A stretch of 64,000 nucleotides of DNA from assembly GCA_963989385.1 (NCBI GenBank), contig OZ022512.1:23395899-23459898 (forward strand), written 5' to 3'. The stretch is from Ctena decussata (Eukaryota; Mollusca; Bivalvia; Lucinida; Lucinidae). The notes under the pieces are model-generated. The model was not told where the DNA came from, did no database searches, and was given only the letters and a program-made list of their open reading frames with translations. The translations under genes were made by a program, and so were the position numbers. Positions 10,072-21,179 of this stretch are shown one piece after another (positions within the stretch are counted from its first letter, which is position 1; every line of letters begins with the position of its first letter).

Positions 10072-12138
10072 ATTTTTATTCATATAAGCTCTTTGCAGGT
10101 GACGCTCTGAAATTTATAAGTCAGTGCGCGGGAACCCAATTAACTTTACGTCATTTTATGACGTAATTATCATCTCACATTTTGTGACGTAAACGTCGCA
10201 CCTGCACACGGCTCAAAATGTCAGATACTGTCACATATATAAATTATATGGTCAGCTGTGCGTACAAGCCACCCAGAAAAAAGGGATACATTCATTAGGT
10301 AAATCTGATGAATGATGAACGAAAAATAGTTCTTCAGAGGCACTTGCTTGCTGCATTTAGATAATAAGCTTAAACTTGATTTTTTCTACTTTTACAGGGT
10401 ATATATGCATACACATATGAGCCCATTAACACGCGCTGTCTGATCAATACACCCACAATTAGCATTTAAAATTTAAAGATTTAAGGGTCATTGGAAATAT
10501 GTGTATCGAAAATGGATGCACCGGCTCAAGTGTGCAGGCTGCTATGAGAAGCTACATTATGCAATGCCCTTAGGCATTTTTCGCGACGCCGCTGAATGAT
10601 AAAGACAACAAGCTTGTTTGAAAAGCTATTACTTGTGTGCTAAGCGTTCGAGGTAAACATTGTTTTTTAAACTAGGCAGCAACCTTTTTAAAAGAAGCTT
10701 CCAGCTCTTACTAGACAAAATAATTCATTCCTACAGTTTAATTAATGACCCATTAATCCCTTTTTTTATTCATATGGGCTCTTTTCAGGTGACGCTTTGA
10801 AATTTATAAGTCAGTGCGCGGGAACCCAATTAACTTTACGTCATTTTATTACGTAATTATCATCTCACATTTTGTGACGTAAACGTCGCACCTCCAAAAG
10901 GCTCAAAATGTCAGATACTGTCACATATATAAATTATATGGTCAGCTGTGCGTATAAGCCACCCAGAAAAAGGGATACATTCATTAGGTAAATCTGATGA
11001 ATGATGAACGAAAAATAGTTCTTCAGAGGCACTTGCTTGCTGCATTTAGATAATAAGCTTAAACTTGATTTTTTCTACTTTTACAGGGTATATATGCATA
11101 CACATATGAGCCCATTAACACGCGCTGTCTGATCAATACACCCACAATTAGCATTTAAAATTTAAAGATTTTAGGGTCATTGGAAATATGTGTATCGAAA
11201 ATGGATGCATCGGCTCAAGTGTGCAGGCTGCTCTGAGAAGCTACATTACGCAATGCCCATAGGCTTTTTTCGCGACGCCGCTGAATGATAAAGACAACAA
11301 GCTTTTTTGAAAAGCTTATACTTGTGTGCTAAGCGTTCGAGGTAAACATTGTTTCTTAAACTAGGCAGCAACCTTTTTAAAAGAAGCTTCCAGCTCTTAC
11401 TAGACAAAATAATTCACTCCTACAGTTAAATTAATGACCCATTAATCCCTTTTTTTTATTCATATGGGCTCTTTTCAGGTGACGCTTTGAAATTTATAAG
11501 TCAGTGCGCGGGAACCCAATTAACTTTACGTCATTTTATGACGTAATTATCATCTCACATTTTGTGACGTAAACGTCGCACCTCCACAAGGCTCAAAATG
11601 TCAGATACTGTCACATATATAAATTATACGGTCAGCTGTGCGTATAAGCCACCCAGAAGAAAGGGATACATTCATTAGGTAAATCTGATGAATGATGAAC
11701 GAAAAATAGTTCTTCAGAGGCACTTGCTTGCTGCATTTAGATAATAAGCTTAAACTTGATTTTTTTTACTTTTACAGGGTATATATGCATACACATATGA
11801 GCCCATTAACACGCGCTGTCTGATCAATACACCCACAATTAGCATTTAAAATTTAAAGATTTTAGGGTCATTGCAAATATGTGTATCGAAAATGGATGCA
11901 CCGGCTCAAGTATGCAGGCTGCTCTGAGAAGCTACATTACGCAATGCCCATAGGCATTTTTCGCGACGCCGCTGAATGATAAAGACAACAAGCTTGTTTG
12001 AAAAGCTTATACTTGTGTGCTAAGCGTTCGAGGTAAACATTGTTTCTTAAACTAGGCAGCAACCTTTTTAAAAGAAGCTTCCAGCTCTTACTAGACAAAA
12101 TAATTCACTCCTACAGTTAAATTAACGACCCATTAATC
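10072..12138. repeat. Tandem array of three 690-bp units
   Basis: The landmark TCAGTGCGCGGGAACCCAAT occurs at 10121, 10811 and 11501, giving an exact 690-bp period. Units run about 10072-10761, 10762-11451 and 11452-12138. By eye units 2 and 3 differ at about a dozen positions. Each unit has a cluster of CRE-like half sites (TTACGTCATTTTATGACGTAA, then TTTTGTGACGTAAACGTC), an ATATATAAATTATATGG stretch about 60 bp later, a TTTCTACTTTTACAG tract resembling a splice acceptor, and an end with CGCGACGCCGCTGAATG. No ORF spans a unit. Part of the unit matches dispersed repeat C, so it was probably amplified after carrying such an insertion. Function unknown. Confidence 0.95.
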
Positions 12139-13029
12139 GGCAAATAAAAGGTAAATTTACTTTACAAAGCATAATGAAATGCTAATCTTATCGTTCATTT
12201 GTTAATTAATATTAACTTGTTACAAACCTGTGATATTCGGCATATGTGTCTATTTGAACACGGGTTAAATCCATGTAGGTACCCAATTACTCGGATAGCA
12301 TAAACAAACTGATTTCAGTTCGTGCTCCTATCAAAGCAGCGTAAGCACTGAAAGTTTGAAATCAAAACTTCAACTAGTACTAGCATCAACCATTAACATG
12401 TGCTAACCATTAATCTGCGTTTCCTGGGTGACAAGTAGCGTTCGGACAAAATCGCTCTTCTTATGCTAAAACATATGAGTAGAGTTTTATGCCGAAAGCG
12501 CTAGACTAAATTTAGCACACATATAGTTATTTACCGAAATAATGGTGCTTAATAAAAAGTGCTTTGTTTAGTTCAAAAATGATAAGTGAGTAAAGTTAAA
12601 TCAGAAAGATTCAAACATATAACAAATTATTTTATAATAACAAATGTGGATAGGCCGACGTATTTGTAAAAGAAATTTGTTCTTTTGAACGCAAAAGTCA
12701 ACTTGAACGAACTGGGCCAGCCTATAAAACTACTACCAAAAAATAACAAAATTTGCATCTGGTATTTAAGAGTTGTAAGGCGAAGAAGTAAACCGGACAT
12801 AGATAAAAATAGACAGACCAGACGAGTTCTCTGTTTGTTGCGATTTAATTTTCGTACATGTTAAGATAAACATGGGGAAATGCAGTCTCAAACCGGAACG
12901 AGCTTTTCAATCTATATGGCTTGCGCCAAAGGCAAGGGGAAAAAAGAGTAAATACATAGACAAATAAAACATTACGCCATTTTCACAATTTAGCGCCTTC
13001 AGTTTTACAAAACCTTCCCTCAAAATGTC
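12139..13029. other. No gene seen
   Basis: AT-rich sequence to the right of the 690-bp array. The last about 70 bp (from 12960) begin the segmental duplication shared with 35085 onward. Nothing else recognised. Confidence 0.4.
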
Positions 13030-13212
13030 AGGGCCAGTTGTTCAAAGCATCGTGAGTTTAATGAATTTTTTACTTCAAGAATTTTTAGTACCAAGAAAAC
13101 TGTAAAAATCTCCTTACATTTCGTTGGCCAAACGGGCTGTATTTTTTGCAAACAAGTCTGGAATTTTACTGTTTTGTTAACAAAGGATGTCGTTAGTTTT
13201 AAACCACTTGGC
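13030..13212. mobile_element. Candidate MITE with GGGCCAGTTGTTCAAAG end
   Basis: The left end GGGCCAGTTGTTCAAAG and right end (complement) GGGCCAAGTGGTTTAAAAC form an imperfect terminal inverted repeat about 180 bp apart. The interval lies inside the segment of copy 1 missing from copy 2 of the duplication, which fits an insertion. Open minus-strand frames across it are fortuitous. Confidence 0.5.
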
Positions 13213-13371
13213 CCAGATATTTTTATTGCCATTGTGAATGACTCTATCAACGATGCGCATCGCAAACGTCCTTAAGGTAAGAAGTGGATAAGTTATCTCA
13301 GTAAAATGTTCTCTTTCTCTATGAAATACAAACAAATCACCATAAAAATGCAATAAAAGACTGCCATCTAA

Positions 13372-13447
13372 TACATACATACATGCATATATACATACAT
13401 ACATTCATACATACATACATACATACATACATACATACATACATACA
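13372..13447. repeat. (CATA)n microsatellite
   Basis: About 19 tetranucleotide units of ACAT with a few interruptions near 13384-13408; the last 45 bases are uninterrupted. Confidence 0.97.
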
Positions 13448-13655
13448 AACGCTTCTTCTCTTATTGCTAGTACCATAATTACTACGGCTACTACTAAAAT
13501 ATTAGTAATAATATAATAGTAATAATGATTATCATATTAATATGAATAATACATACTAATATTAACATTATCACTGCAAAGCTCTCTGTAAACCCACTTA
13601 AGTGATGCGGGAGTCAATGTTTTTACAAGTCAATAATTACATTGTGTCACGCGCT

Positions 13656-13805
13656 TCAGAGTGACAGCTCATCCCACTAACTAGCACGTGAAATCTACAA
13701 CATGCCATGAACTTGAATGGCTAGTAAACATTGAGTGACAGCTCGCTACGCCTACTTGCACGTGCAATCTACAACAGGAGGTGGAATTTACTGGTAGGCA
13801 TTGAC
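13656..13805. repeat. 75-bp tandem duplication
   Basis: GAGTGACAGCTC occurs at about 13657 and 13733. Each is followed by CTAGCACGTGAAATCTACAACA or its variant CTTGCACGTGCAATCTACAACA, and each ends in a GGTAGGCATTG / GCTAGTAAACATTG-type sequence. Identity is moderate. Confidence 0.7.
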
Positions 13806-13942
13806 AATGCAGCTGTTCCAAACTATTGCAAATTTCGGCCGGTAATGTTTTTAAAACGATTCTTATATATGTATTTCTTATTTTTGTTTATTTTTTTATG
13901 GATCAAAAGCATCGTTTAATAATATAAATATAAGGAATTAAT

Positions 13943-14078
13943 GTTATTTTTTGAACTTTTACTGAAGTATAAACTACATCGGGTCACGAGCAAAGTTTAC
14001 GTAAACCCCTTCGGGGTTCACTTACTTTGCTCGTGACCCGATGTAGTTTATACTTCAGTAAACGTTCAAAAAATAACA
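13943..14078. mobile_element. MITE family D, near-perfect hairpin
   Basis: 136-bp palindrome. The left arm, starting GTTATTTTTTGAAC and running through AAACTACATCGGGTCACGAG, pairs with the right arm CTCGTGACCCGATGTAGTTT ending GTTCAAAAAATAAC. The loop centres on CCCCTTCGGGG near 14007-14017. There are very few mismatches over about 60 bp arms, indicating a recent insertion. It lies in the part of the duplication absent from copy 2. Confidence 0.92.
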
Positions 14079-14099
14079 ATCATTTCTTAAATAACATAC

Positions 14100-14310
14100 A
14101 CACATGTTTCTACTACTAATACTTCTACTACAACTACCACTACTATTCCTACTGCTACTACCATTATTACTGCGGTTACTACTAATATATCATCATATTC
14201 TGATAATAATAATAATAATAATGATCATTATATTTTCATCAATTTTATTATCTTATTATTATTATCATTGTTATTTTCATCATTTTATCATTAAATATCA
14301 ATTTATTCTC
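14100..14310. repeat. Simple repeats, (ACT)n then (AAT)n-like
   Basis: CTACTACTAATAC-like trinucleotides give way to AATAATAATAATAATGATCAT. A parallel stretch precedes the pseudo-exon at 35165-35400. The 76-codon Leu/Ile/Tyr-rich ORF over it is a translation of simple sequence. On the minus strand this lies just inside the intron after the receptor exon. Confidence 0.9.
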
Positions 14311-14314
14311 TTAC

Positions 14315-14536
14315 TTGCCCGTCCCGCCATGTAAGATTAAGGTTGAAGTTTCTAAGTAGATCCTGCCTCTCATTCACGTGCCGCAGGGCCATTTCAGCAG
14401 CTGTTAAACAAGCTCCCCCTCCAGGCCAGTCATCTCCGGTCACCGAAAATAAGCCCATAATATTTAAAGTTTTCTTTTCAGCTTTATTGACACTGATTAT
14501 CGAAAATATAGCAAGCAGTGAAATGCGTAGATACAT
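14315..14536 (-). CDS. GABA-B-receptor-like first coding exon
   Basis: A 74-codon minus-strand exon encoding an N-terminal signal peptide and the start of a class C GPCR ligand-binding (periplasmic-binding-like) domain. Residues 1-19 have a hydrophobic core, LLAIFSIISV, with likely cleavage near residue 19. Residues 25-74 carry IMGLFSVTGDDWPGGGAC, AAEMALRHVNERQDLL and NLNLTWRDGQ. This order fits the first strand and helix of metabotropic GABA-B receptors (WPGG, AC, A-EMAL, VN-R-D-L), and I know it from that family. The exon stops at GGGCAA followed by GTAAGAG, a strong phase-0 donor, so the next exon should lie at lower coordinates; I found none in the window. The start is the first Met and gives the signal peptide. 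A broken duplicate is at 35429-36354. Other Venus-flytrap receptors are possible but fit less well. Confidence 0.75.
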
Positions 14537-14695
14537 CCTTATTAATTAAAATCTTTACAGTCTAATCATATGATAAGATGTGCAATACTCTTCGAAAGAC
14601 GGGAGAGATTGTTTGACTCCTTTTAAATAAGAATCAATTTTGACAGAGCTGGCACCGTATTAACTCTAAATGTTGGAATTCCTTTCGGTATAATT

Positions 14696-14925
14696 GAACC
14701 GCGACACAAGAAAACAAAACCAACAATGTGGTTGTGCGCCCAGCGCAGACCTAGATCAGCCTGGGCATCCGCCCAGTCTGATTAGAGTCTTCGCTGTCCG
14801 CTCAGTCCCTTAGCTACCCTTTAAGCACTTAGCGAAGAGTCTGACTAGACTAGGCGGATGCCCAGGCTGATCTTAGTCTGCGCTGGCCGCACAACCACAT
14901 TGTTGGTTTTCTTGTGTCGCGGCTC
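14696..14925. mobile_element. MITE family B, copy 2
   Basis: Ends TGAACCGCGACACAAGAAAA and its complement TTTTCTTGTGTCGCGGCTCA; the inner arms are ATCAGCCTGGGCATCCGCC and GGCGGATGCCCAGGCTGAT. Absent at the matching site in the other duplication copy (near 36510), so it inserted after the duplication. Confidence 0.92.
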
Positions 14926-15576
14926 ATATTAAAGGCTACACCTCCGAGATTTGCCGCCATTTACCTAAAGAGAACATCTTTTGTGATGTCTTATTCGCCT
15001 CATTGGCTAACATAGTGCGTCATAAACGGGGTCTACTCATAGTTTGATCTGTGTCTGCACTGATTTCTCATGCCAATCTGTCCCAATACCTAGAAATCTT
15101 ACGGTTTTAAAGGTACGGTGCCTGTTGGCGGTGTTGTCATTGTGAATGGTAGGCAGGAACCGCTGATATGTCGGAGCTGACCGGAAGTGACTGCTCAATG
15201 CTAGTCTCGCTGCTAATGCCAGCTCGATCCTCTTAAATCGGCGGTTTAATATCGGTTCCATTTACAGACAACATCAACATTAACCATCATAAAATTGCCT
15301 GATAATTCCTGCAATTGTTACGGGCGCCCGTATAAAGAACGGGGAACAGACTGGCAGCTGGTTGTCAGTAATTCTTTCGTAAAATCTACGGAAATTGTTT
15401 ACAGTGTAGGCGTGGTTTCCGGACCTATGAATTGCCCCTTCACGACGATTTTATCAAACCACTATTCTCGAATTCGTCGGTGAAGGTAGGAAGCTTGTGT
15501 GAACCCAAGTGAAGTTGATAAGAGTCTGGATTGTTTGTAGTTCCATCAAGTTTTTGCCGAAGAAAGAACAAGAATT

Positions 15577-15812
15577 TAGCCGCGACAAGACAAAACTAGC
15601 AAAGTGGCATCTGTGCCCATTGTAGACTCCGATCAGCTTGGCCATCCGCCCAGTCTGATCAGAGTCTTTGATGTCCGCATGCACGTAGACCTGACCCTTA
15701 GCTACCCTTTAAGCGCACAGTGAGGACTTTTATCAGGCTTGACTGATTTCCAAGCTGAACTGCGCTTTCGATGGGCGCAAGTGCCACTTTGTTGGTTTTG
15801 TCATGTAGCGGC
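15577..15812. mobile_element. MITE family B, copy 3
   Basis: Left end AGCCGCGACAAGACAAAACT, right end GTTGGTTTTGTCATGTAGCGGC. It is more diverged than copy 2. The same element sits at the same relative site in the other duplication copy (37137-37364), so it predates the duplication. Confidence 0.88.
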
Positions 15813-16199
15813 ATAATTTTGCATTGTTTGTTTGTTTCTGAGAGAAGAGGTATACGAGATGTAAGAACTGTTTCCGTACGCATTTTGTCTCGTAATATAC
15901 AGCGTTCATCAAATAATGTTATTTTTGTGCAAGAAAACGTTGTTGATGTTCTTTGACAAACTCAGTCATTTCACAGACTGAATCTGATATCTACGATTTC
16001 CTCATATTTGCGATTCCAGCAATAATCTTTTTAGATACAAATTGACGATTTAATTACCACACATTACATGTTACACATATACCAGTGGTTGATTCCTAGA
16101 TTTTCATTTTTGCATCAAATTCCAACAAGCTATTTCAAGGTTTCCTCCAATTCAATTTCTTTGTCGGAATCTGATAAACCAAAATATTACATTCTTAAC

Positions 16200-16950
16200 G
16201 AAGAAATACATAGATTTCTTGTCAATATATATGCTTTTTCCCAGTTCTCTCCGAGGAATTATTTCCTATAGGGAAATAAATCCCTGTAGATTGATTACCT
16301 TTCCGATAACATTCGGAGATTAGTTAAAATGGACGACCGGGTACCGGCTTTTAAAACTACTTTCCTAAGCTCTTTCTTTCCACTGCAGTTGTAGCTATTT
16401 AACACCGCTGGAGTTGTGTTTTGTGATCTTGAGAAAAACATCAGACGCTAAACAACCCTATAACAAACTTTGATGTGTATTTATGGCTTGTGGACATGAA
16501 TGATATTACGAAAATGCCTTTTTATGTGAAAATGCATTGCCTTTTACGATACACGCTCCGCAATGTGCAATAAGAAACGTATCATACAGCACTTAACAGA
16601 CTTCATCGACCGAGCCTTGGATCGTCGGGAACAGTAGCCGTATAGACGATGATTGTAAAGGCATGATGTAGGTTCCATTGGTCAGTAAATTATTATTATT
16701 ATAACAAACATTGGCCCGTTCAAAAAACAAAATGGCGGTCAAAGCAATTCAGTATTCATGTATCCTTTCGCGTTATTGTGTACAGGCTCTCGCAAGGACA
16801 CTTGAAAACATAAATACAGATGGAAATATTCTTTATATCTTAGGCACACGAATGTAATATACAGTTTATTGAATCGGACTTGTTTCTTTATCGGATCTTC
16901 ACACCTCCCTTGGTTTATAAATCCCATATCTTAAATGGGACGATTAATAA
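16200..16950. other. Copy-1-specific segment, no gene seen
   Basis: About 750 bp lying between two blocks that are adjacent in copy 2 (near 37725-37740). It is either an insertion here or a deletion there. I find no clear terminal repeats or coding potential. Confidence 0.5.
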
Positions 16951-17060
16951 ACTCTACTTATCATATGACGTCGCTGTTTTCAGTGCATAACGTAGTGTCA
17001 TAAAAATCGTATGACCACACGTGTAATAACACCTTGGCGCTTACACGTAACGTCATTGAC

Positions 17061-17974
17061 AACGTCCGTGTCAACAATATGTGTCTTACAGAAATAACGC
17101 TCATTTTGAAGGCGACAAAATCCCATTTCATAAGGTCATATGATAAACAGAATCTTACAATCGTGTTCATTTCATATGAAATTTTGAAACTCTCCAAGGG
17201 CTCGTTTCATAAACTATGAAATGACCACTCGTGTAAGATCATTTATCTCTGTTAAACAGAAGAGTATACACTTAAGTTACTTTTTACCGATTTACTACGC
17301 CGCCACATGCTGTAAAGTGTGCAATGTGTGGAAAAGCTTATTTACATTAATAAGAGAGGGAGAGGAAGAACAAAAATGTGCATAAGGTTTTCATATTTTC
17401 ACTCTACTTTTCATGTGATATTCCTTCGCTGTAAGTTGATTGGGAAACTGTCAGGGACAATTGCAACCGTCATTTTCATTTTGCTTCCTTTCTCAGTGGG
17501 ATTTTATGTTTAATAGAAAGATTTTTTTTCCTCTAAAAGCTCACTCTTCCCTTTAGCTGACACTTCTTTTTGGAAGGTTTTTTTTTAGTCCAGGCAAGCA
17601 AACGCGAAGTAACAAAATAAGTTTCGTGTAGCAAAAAATCAGGAAAACAAGAAATATCTATAAAAGAGATATTGTTGTAGGTAAAAAAAGTCATGGTGCT
17701 TTAGTATATAATAATGTTGACTATTTATCTAGCGGCAACATAACGTTAAGGCAACGCCGCATAAACCTCAAGGCAACGTCATGACGTTACAATTAAGTAA
17801 GGCGACGTTGCATAAATGTCATGTGCTGGTTGGGGTAAGTCCTCCACTTTGATCTTCTATCATGTCCTTTCCTGGACTGGATTAGACTTCCTAGCACCAG
17901 AAGCATGAATCTCTAATTTTGACTGCAGTTGTAGTTGTATTTCTAGTCGTTAATATCAATTCTCTGTAACCATC
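17061..17974. other. No gene seen
   Basis: Just right of the duplication edge, 17061-17235 has imperfect echoes of the TCATATGA and CGTGTAA motifs at 16958-17053, as if that block were an old palindromic repeat. The rest is AT-rich, with several ACGTCAT/ACGTTA-containing short motifs near 17740-17815. Confidence 0.4.
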
Positions 17975-18199
17975 GGGGGCCGTATTCGTAAAGCCACTTA
18001 AGTCGTTGCTATGCTGTTGCTAAGGCTAAATATCTATAAAGGAGATTCCATACAACTATGAAATTTGGTCTGGAGGAACAGTCTTTGCAAGACTGTTCCT
18101 CCAGACCAAATTTCATAGTTGTAGGGAATCTCCAACATAGAAATTTACCCTTAGCAACAGCATATCAACGGCTTAAGTTGTTTTATGAATACGGCCCCG
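17975..18199. mobile_element. MITE family E hairpin (GGGGCCGTATTC ends)
   Basis: 225-bp palindrome. The left end GGGGGCCGTATTCGTAAAG pairs with the right end TTTATGAATACGGCCCC. The core 18057-18122 is a perfect hairpin with arm CTATGAAATTTGGTCTGGAG and stem AACAGTCTTTGCAAGACTGTT. Outer arms also carry CTTAAGTCGTTGCTATGCTG and its complement. A second copy is at 51199-51460. The 65-codon ORF through the palindrome is not a gene. Confidence 0.95.
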
Positions 18200-18559
18200 G
18201 AAAACGTTGGCCACGCTATGTCCGGGATTTTAGTAAATTTTTTTCTACATATTAGATTTGATGCAAAACCACCATAAACGGCGTTGAAATCTTCATTTTA
18301 TGCCATGGAAACGGAGAATGTTTTTTTCTGGGAAGATGGCAGAAAAATTGAAGATAAAAAATTAGGAACTTGGAAAAATTGTTTGTTTCTTTCCCGTCTC
18401 TACAGAAACTTTTTGGAAAAGAAATAATTTTTAACATCAAAGTGTTAAGTTGGAATAGATAAATTATATAAAGTTGGTGACAAAATTTAGCATAGGTTTC
18501 TTACACTAGAGGCCCCAAAAAGGGGAAAATTGGCATTTTATCAAATTTGTGAAAAATGC

Positions 18560-19215
18560 AGTTTTACACTTTTTCGGCGGAGTTTTTGGACAGTTTAACA
18601 GAAGATGTCCAGACAAAGACTAGTATGGTGTTAAAGAATAATATATGTAAAAGTAAAATATCAAAAAAATGGATGGAGAAATTCAAATCAAAAGGTCAAG
18701 GTCATTGTTAAAATAGCTAAAATGCTATTTAATGCCTTTTTACGACATTTATTGGTATAAATATCAATTTCTATTAAAAGGCGGCTTTAAAGTGCAAAGA
18801 ACTGTTATACATTATAAATGTGATCATCACAGCAACACTAGTTTATCCAGGAGCACAAAGTTTTCACGGTCAAGGTCACCAAATCCAGAAATTTTAATAA
18901 ATAACATGTTTTACATAAACAATATGACATTTTCCTTCTTCGATGAAGTATGTTATTGTAGCAAACAGTCTAGATACAATTTACAGTAACTGTGCCTCAG
19001 TTTCTGACATAATTCAGGTCGAAGGAAATTGCAGTGCCAAGGTCACGGTCACAAACATCCACGAACTTATGGCACAAATGAACTCTGTAGCATGCATTAT
19101 GATCATTTACAAACTCTGACAGCTTTGATTTCATTATTAATAGGTCTAGCATAAATTGCATTTAATGTTATGATACATCATCTGAATCAGAGGGACCATT
19201 TAAGGTCAAGGTCAC
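18560..19215. repeat. Degenerate tandem array with GGTCAAGGTCAC, about 170-bp unit
   Basis: GGTCAAGGTCA or close variants occur near 18692, 18869, 19039 and 19204. Between them are AT-rich segments with little similarity. The motif is the complement of the ACCTTGACC block in the arrays at 21180-22060 and 43990-45110, suggesting one old family in both orientations. Confidence 0.65.
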
Positions 19216-21179
19216 TTATTTTTAGGCCGAGTTCTCTGTCAATGTTTAGGAATTTTCGTCGATTATAAGCAATTTTTTCGTAGGCTTTATGCAATGTTTG
19301 CTGAAGCTTGCTGGGTAAACAATTTATTAATGTTTGCGAATAGTTTATACCATTTATGCCATTTGCACTAAATGATGCGTCGAGGCCAAAGCCATCAGAA
19401 ATCAAGAGATTCTTGTGTCTACAAGTCAATTCATATAAGATAGCTGCATCATTAATCGTCAGACTGGAAAAAATCAAATGCTTTCATGTATGTATTTTTT
19501 TCTAATCCAGCATGGCTACTAGAGGAGAAAAGAAATAACCTGTGGGAATTAACTCTTTAAAGGATATCTGTAAATCCTGGTTTAAACATTCTGGTACACT
19601 TTTTGAAAAGCCGGTAGTTGACGACTTATGAAGGGGTATGAAACCCACCACCCGGACCCGCATCCATGCTCAAAACCCATCACTGGAAATTTTAGTGACG
19701 ACCTTTGAGAAATAGAACCTGTATCACTAGTCTTTTGTTTAATATGTCTACCATGTTTTTATGTTGTTAAAGATGCAGCAAATGGCTTTTTGCAACTTTA
19801 CACATCTTTTAACCTAAAAATATGTCATCTAGAAAAATTGCAGTTCCAACTGCAAATCATTCCACCAAGAACTTACAGTGTAAGTCAATCAGTTACATCA
19901 TTTTGATTTGTTTTTTTTCTGGATAGGAGAGGGTGGATGAGGACAAGAGATTTGTTTGAAAGCATGTAGTCGTTTATCGCTAATCAGATGTAACTACACT
20001 GGACACAAAAATTAGGGTTCAAATATTTGACTGAAGCTTAAATCATGAAAAATTATTATCCAAAAATAATTTTCTTCTGTTCAATAAAGCTGTCGAAGCA
20101 CCACAGAACTGCATTAAAGATATTGGAATCGGATCACGTGACACACCAGTAGAAACGAATAAACAGATATACCCATAAGTTTGAAGTGAAAATTGGCGTC
20201 ACCGCAACATTGAATGTCCATGATTCTCGGCTGTATCCATGAAAAATCTCTAGGAATTAGATTATCTGCATGCCAGCTACAGCTAAAATGGTATTATTTG
20301 TATTTGGTTGTCTAAAACTATGGACTTCTCTTTCACTTATACAAATAAAATGCTTTCTGTCATCAAAATAATGTATTTTAGCAATTATGTCTGATAAAAG
20401 ACCTTGTAACGGAAATAACATTTACTCTATTCTCTCTGAGGACACAGATTTTCCTTTTCTGTAGAAACTAGTAGAGTACCTTTTTTCACAATTGGAAGAT
20501 TGAGATCTATTTCAATGGCAATTTAGACGAGAATTTGACAGCCATAGACAAACTTCATAATAAGATCCCGTATTGCTTCACTGTATTATCTATATGTATG
20601 TATAAATTCTTTCAATAAAATATTGTTTCAACCAAACTTCACAAAACTGATGCAATAACATATGTTACTGCCAAAAAATTACTGCCAAAACAGAGTAGTC
20701 TTGCGCCAAGAACTGTCAGATTATAACTATGTTACAGGTACACTATTATGGTATAAATTATTTCCCAAGGTGTGAATTTAAATTCGTCGGTAATTCAAGG
20801 ACTATAGGAGTAGACGACAATTGGTATCTTAGAAATTCGACCAGTATTGTCGCCATTTTTAAAAGACGTCAGCCATCTTTAAAACAGTGAAATATTAGGT
20901 GGCCAACGTTATTTTTTGATCCCCACATAGCAGATAAAGGTTTTTGCAAAAGATGGTGCTTGTATCACTCTCTGAACTATTTGGTCGTTTTAGCCCTTAG
21001 CCGCTACACTGTCATGGGGACAAGACAAAGAGTTATTTCGGTTTTGGTTATTTTGACCCCAATTTTCAAGATCACAGGACGTCTTAGGCTGTTATCATTT
21101 TATTTTATTTTTTTTTTTTTTGTGACGCACGATATCTCTTGAACCAACAGGCGGAATTTCACCAATCCCGCATGGATAT
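19216..21179. other. No gene seen
   Basis: Long AT-rich stretch. The minus-strand 96-codon ORF at 19187-19477 has no recognised domain and begins within repeat sequence. A poly-T tract lies at 21108-21121. I see no splice-supported exon. Confidence 0.4.

Larger units (their letters stand above)
12960..17060. repeat. Segmental duplication, copy 1 (partner 35080-37840)
   Basis: Collinear, same-orientation similarity to 35080-37840. Anchors are the TTTTCACAATT block near 12980, the receptor exon at 14315-14536, TGACAGAGCT near 14640, GGGCGCCCGTATAA near 15322, GACCTATGAATTGCCCCTTC near 15421, a shared MITE B (15577-15812), and CAAGAAAACGTTGTTGAT near 15928. After 16200 copy 1 has about 750 bp missing from copy 2; similarity resumes at TATCATATGACGTCGCTG near 16958 and ends near 17053. 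Copy 1 also has about 1 kb (13030-14090) and a MITE (14696-14925) that copy 2 lacks. Confidence 0.9.

Noticed and set aside
10300..10340. Hammerhead ribozyme in the 690-bp unit (CTGATGA ... GAAA)
   Set aside because: The two core words are present at a plausible distance, but the bases between them do not form stem II, and I find no flanking stem I/III or cleavage triplet in the right place.
9824..12138. CRISPR array
   Set aside because: Repeats are contiguous with no unique spacers, and the window is eukaryotic.
14104..14334. Leu/Ile/Tyr-rich 76-codon ORF as a membrane protein
   Set aside because: It translates (ACT)n and (AAT)n simple sequence and overlaps the receptor exon on the other strand.
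18058..18255. 65-codon ORF across the hairpin at 17975-18199
   Set aside because: Its protein mirrors the palindrome and belongs to a MITE present twice.
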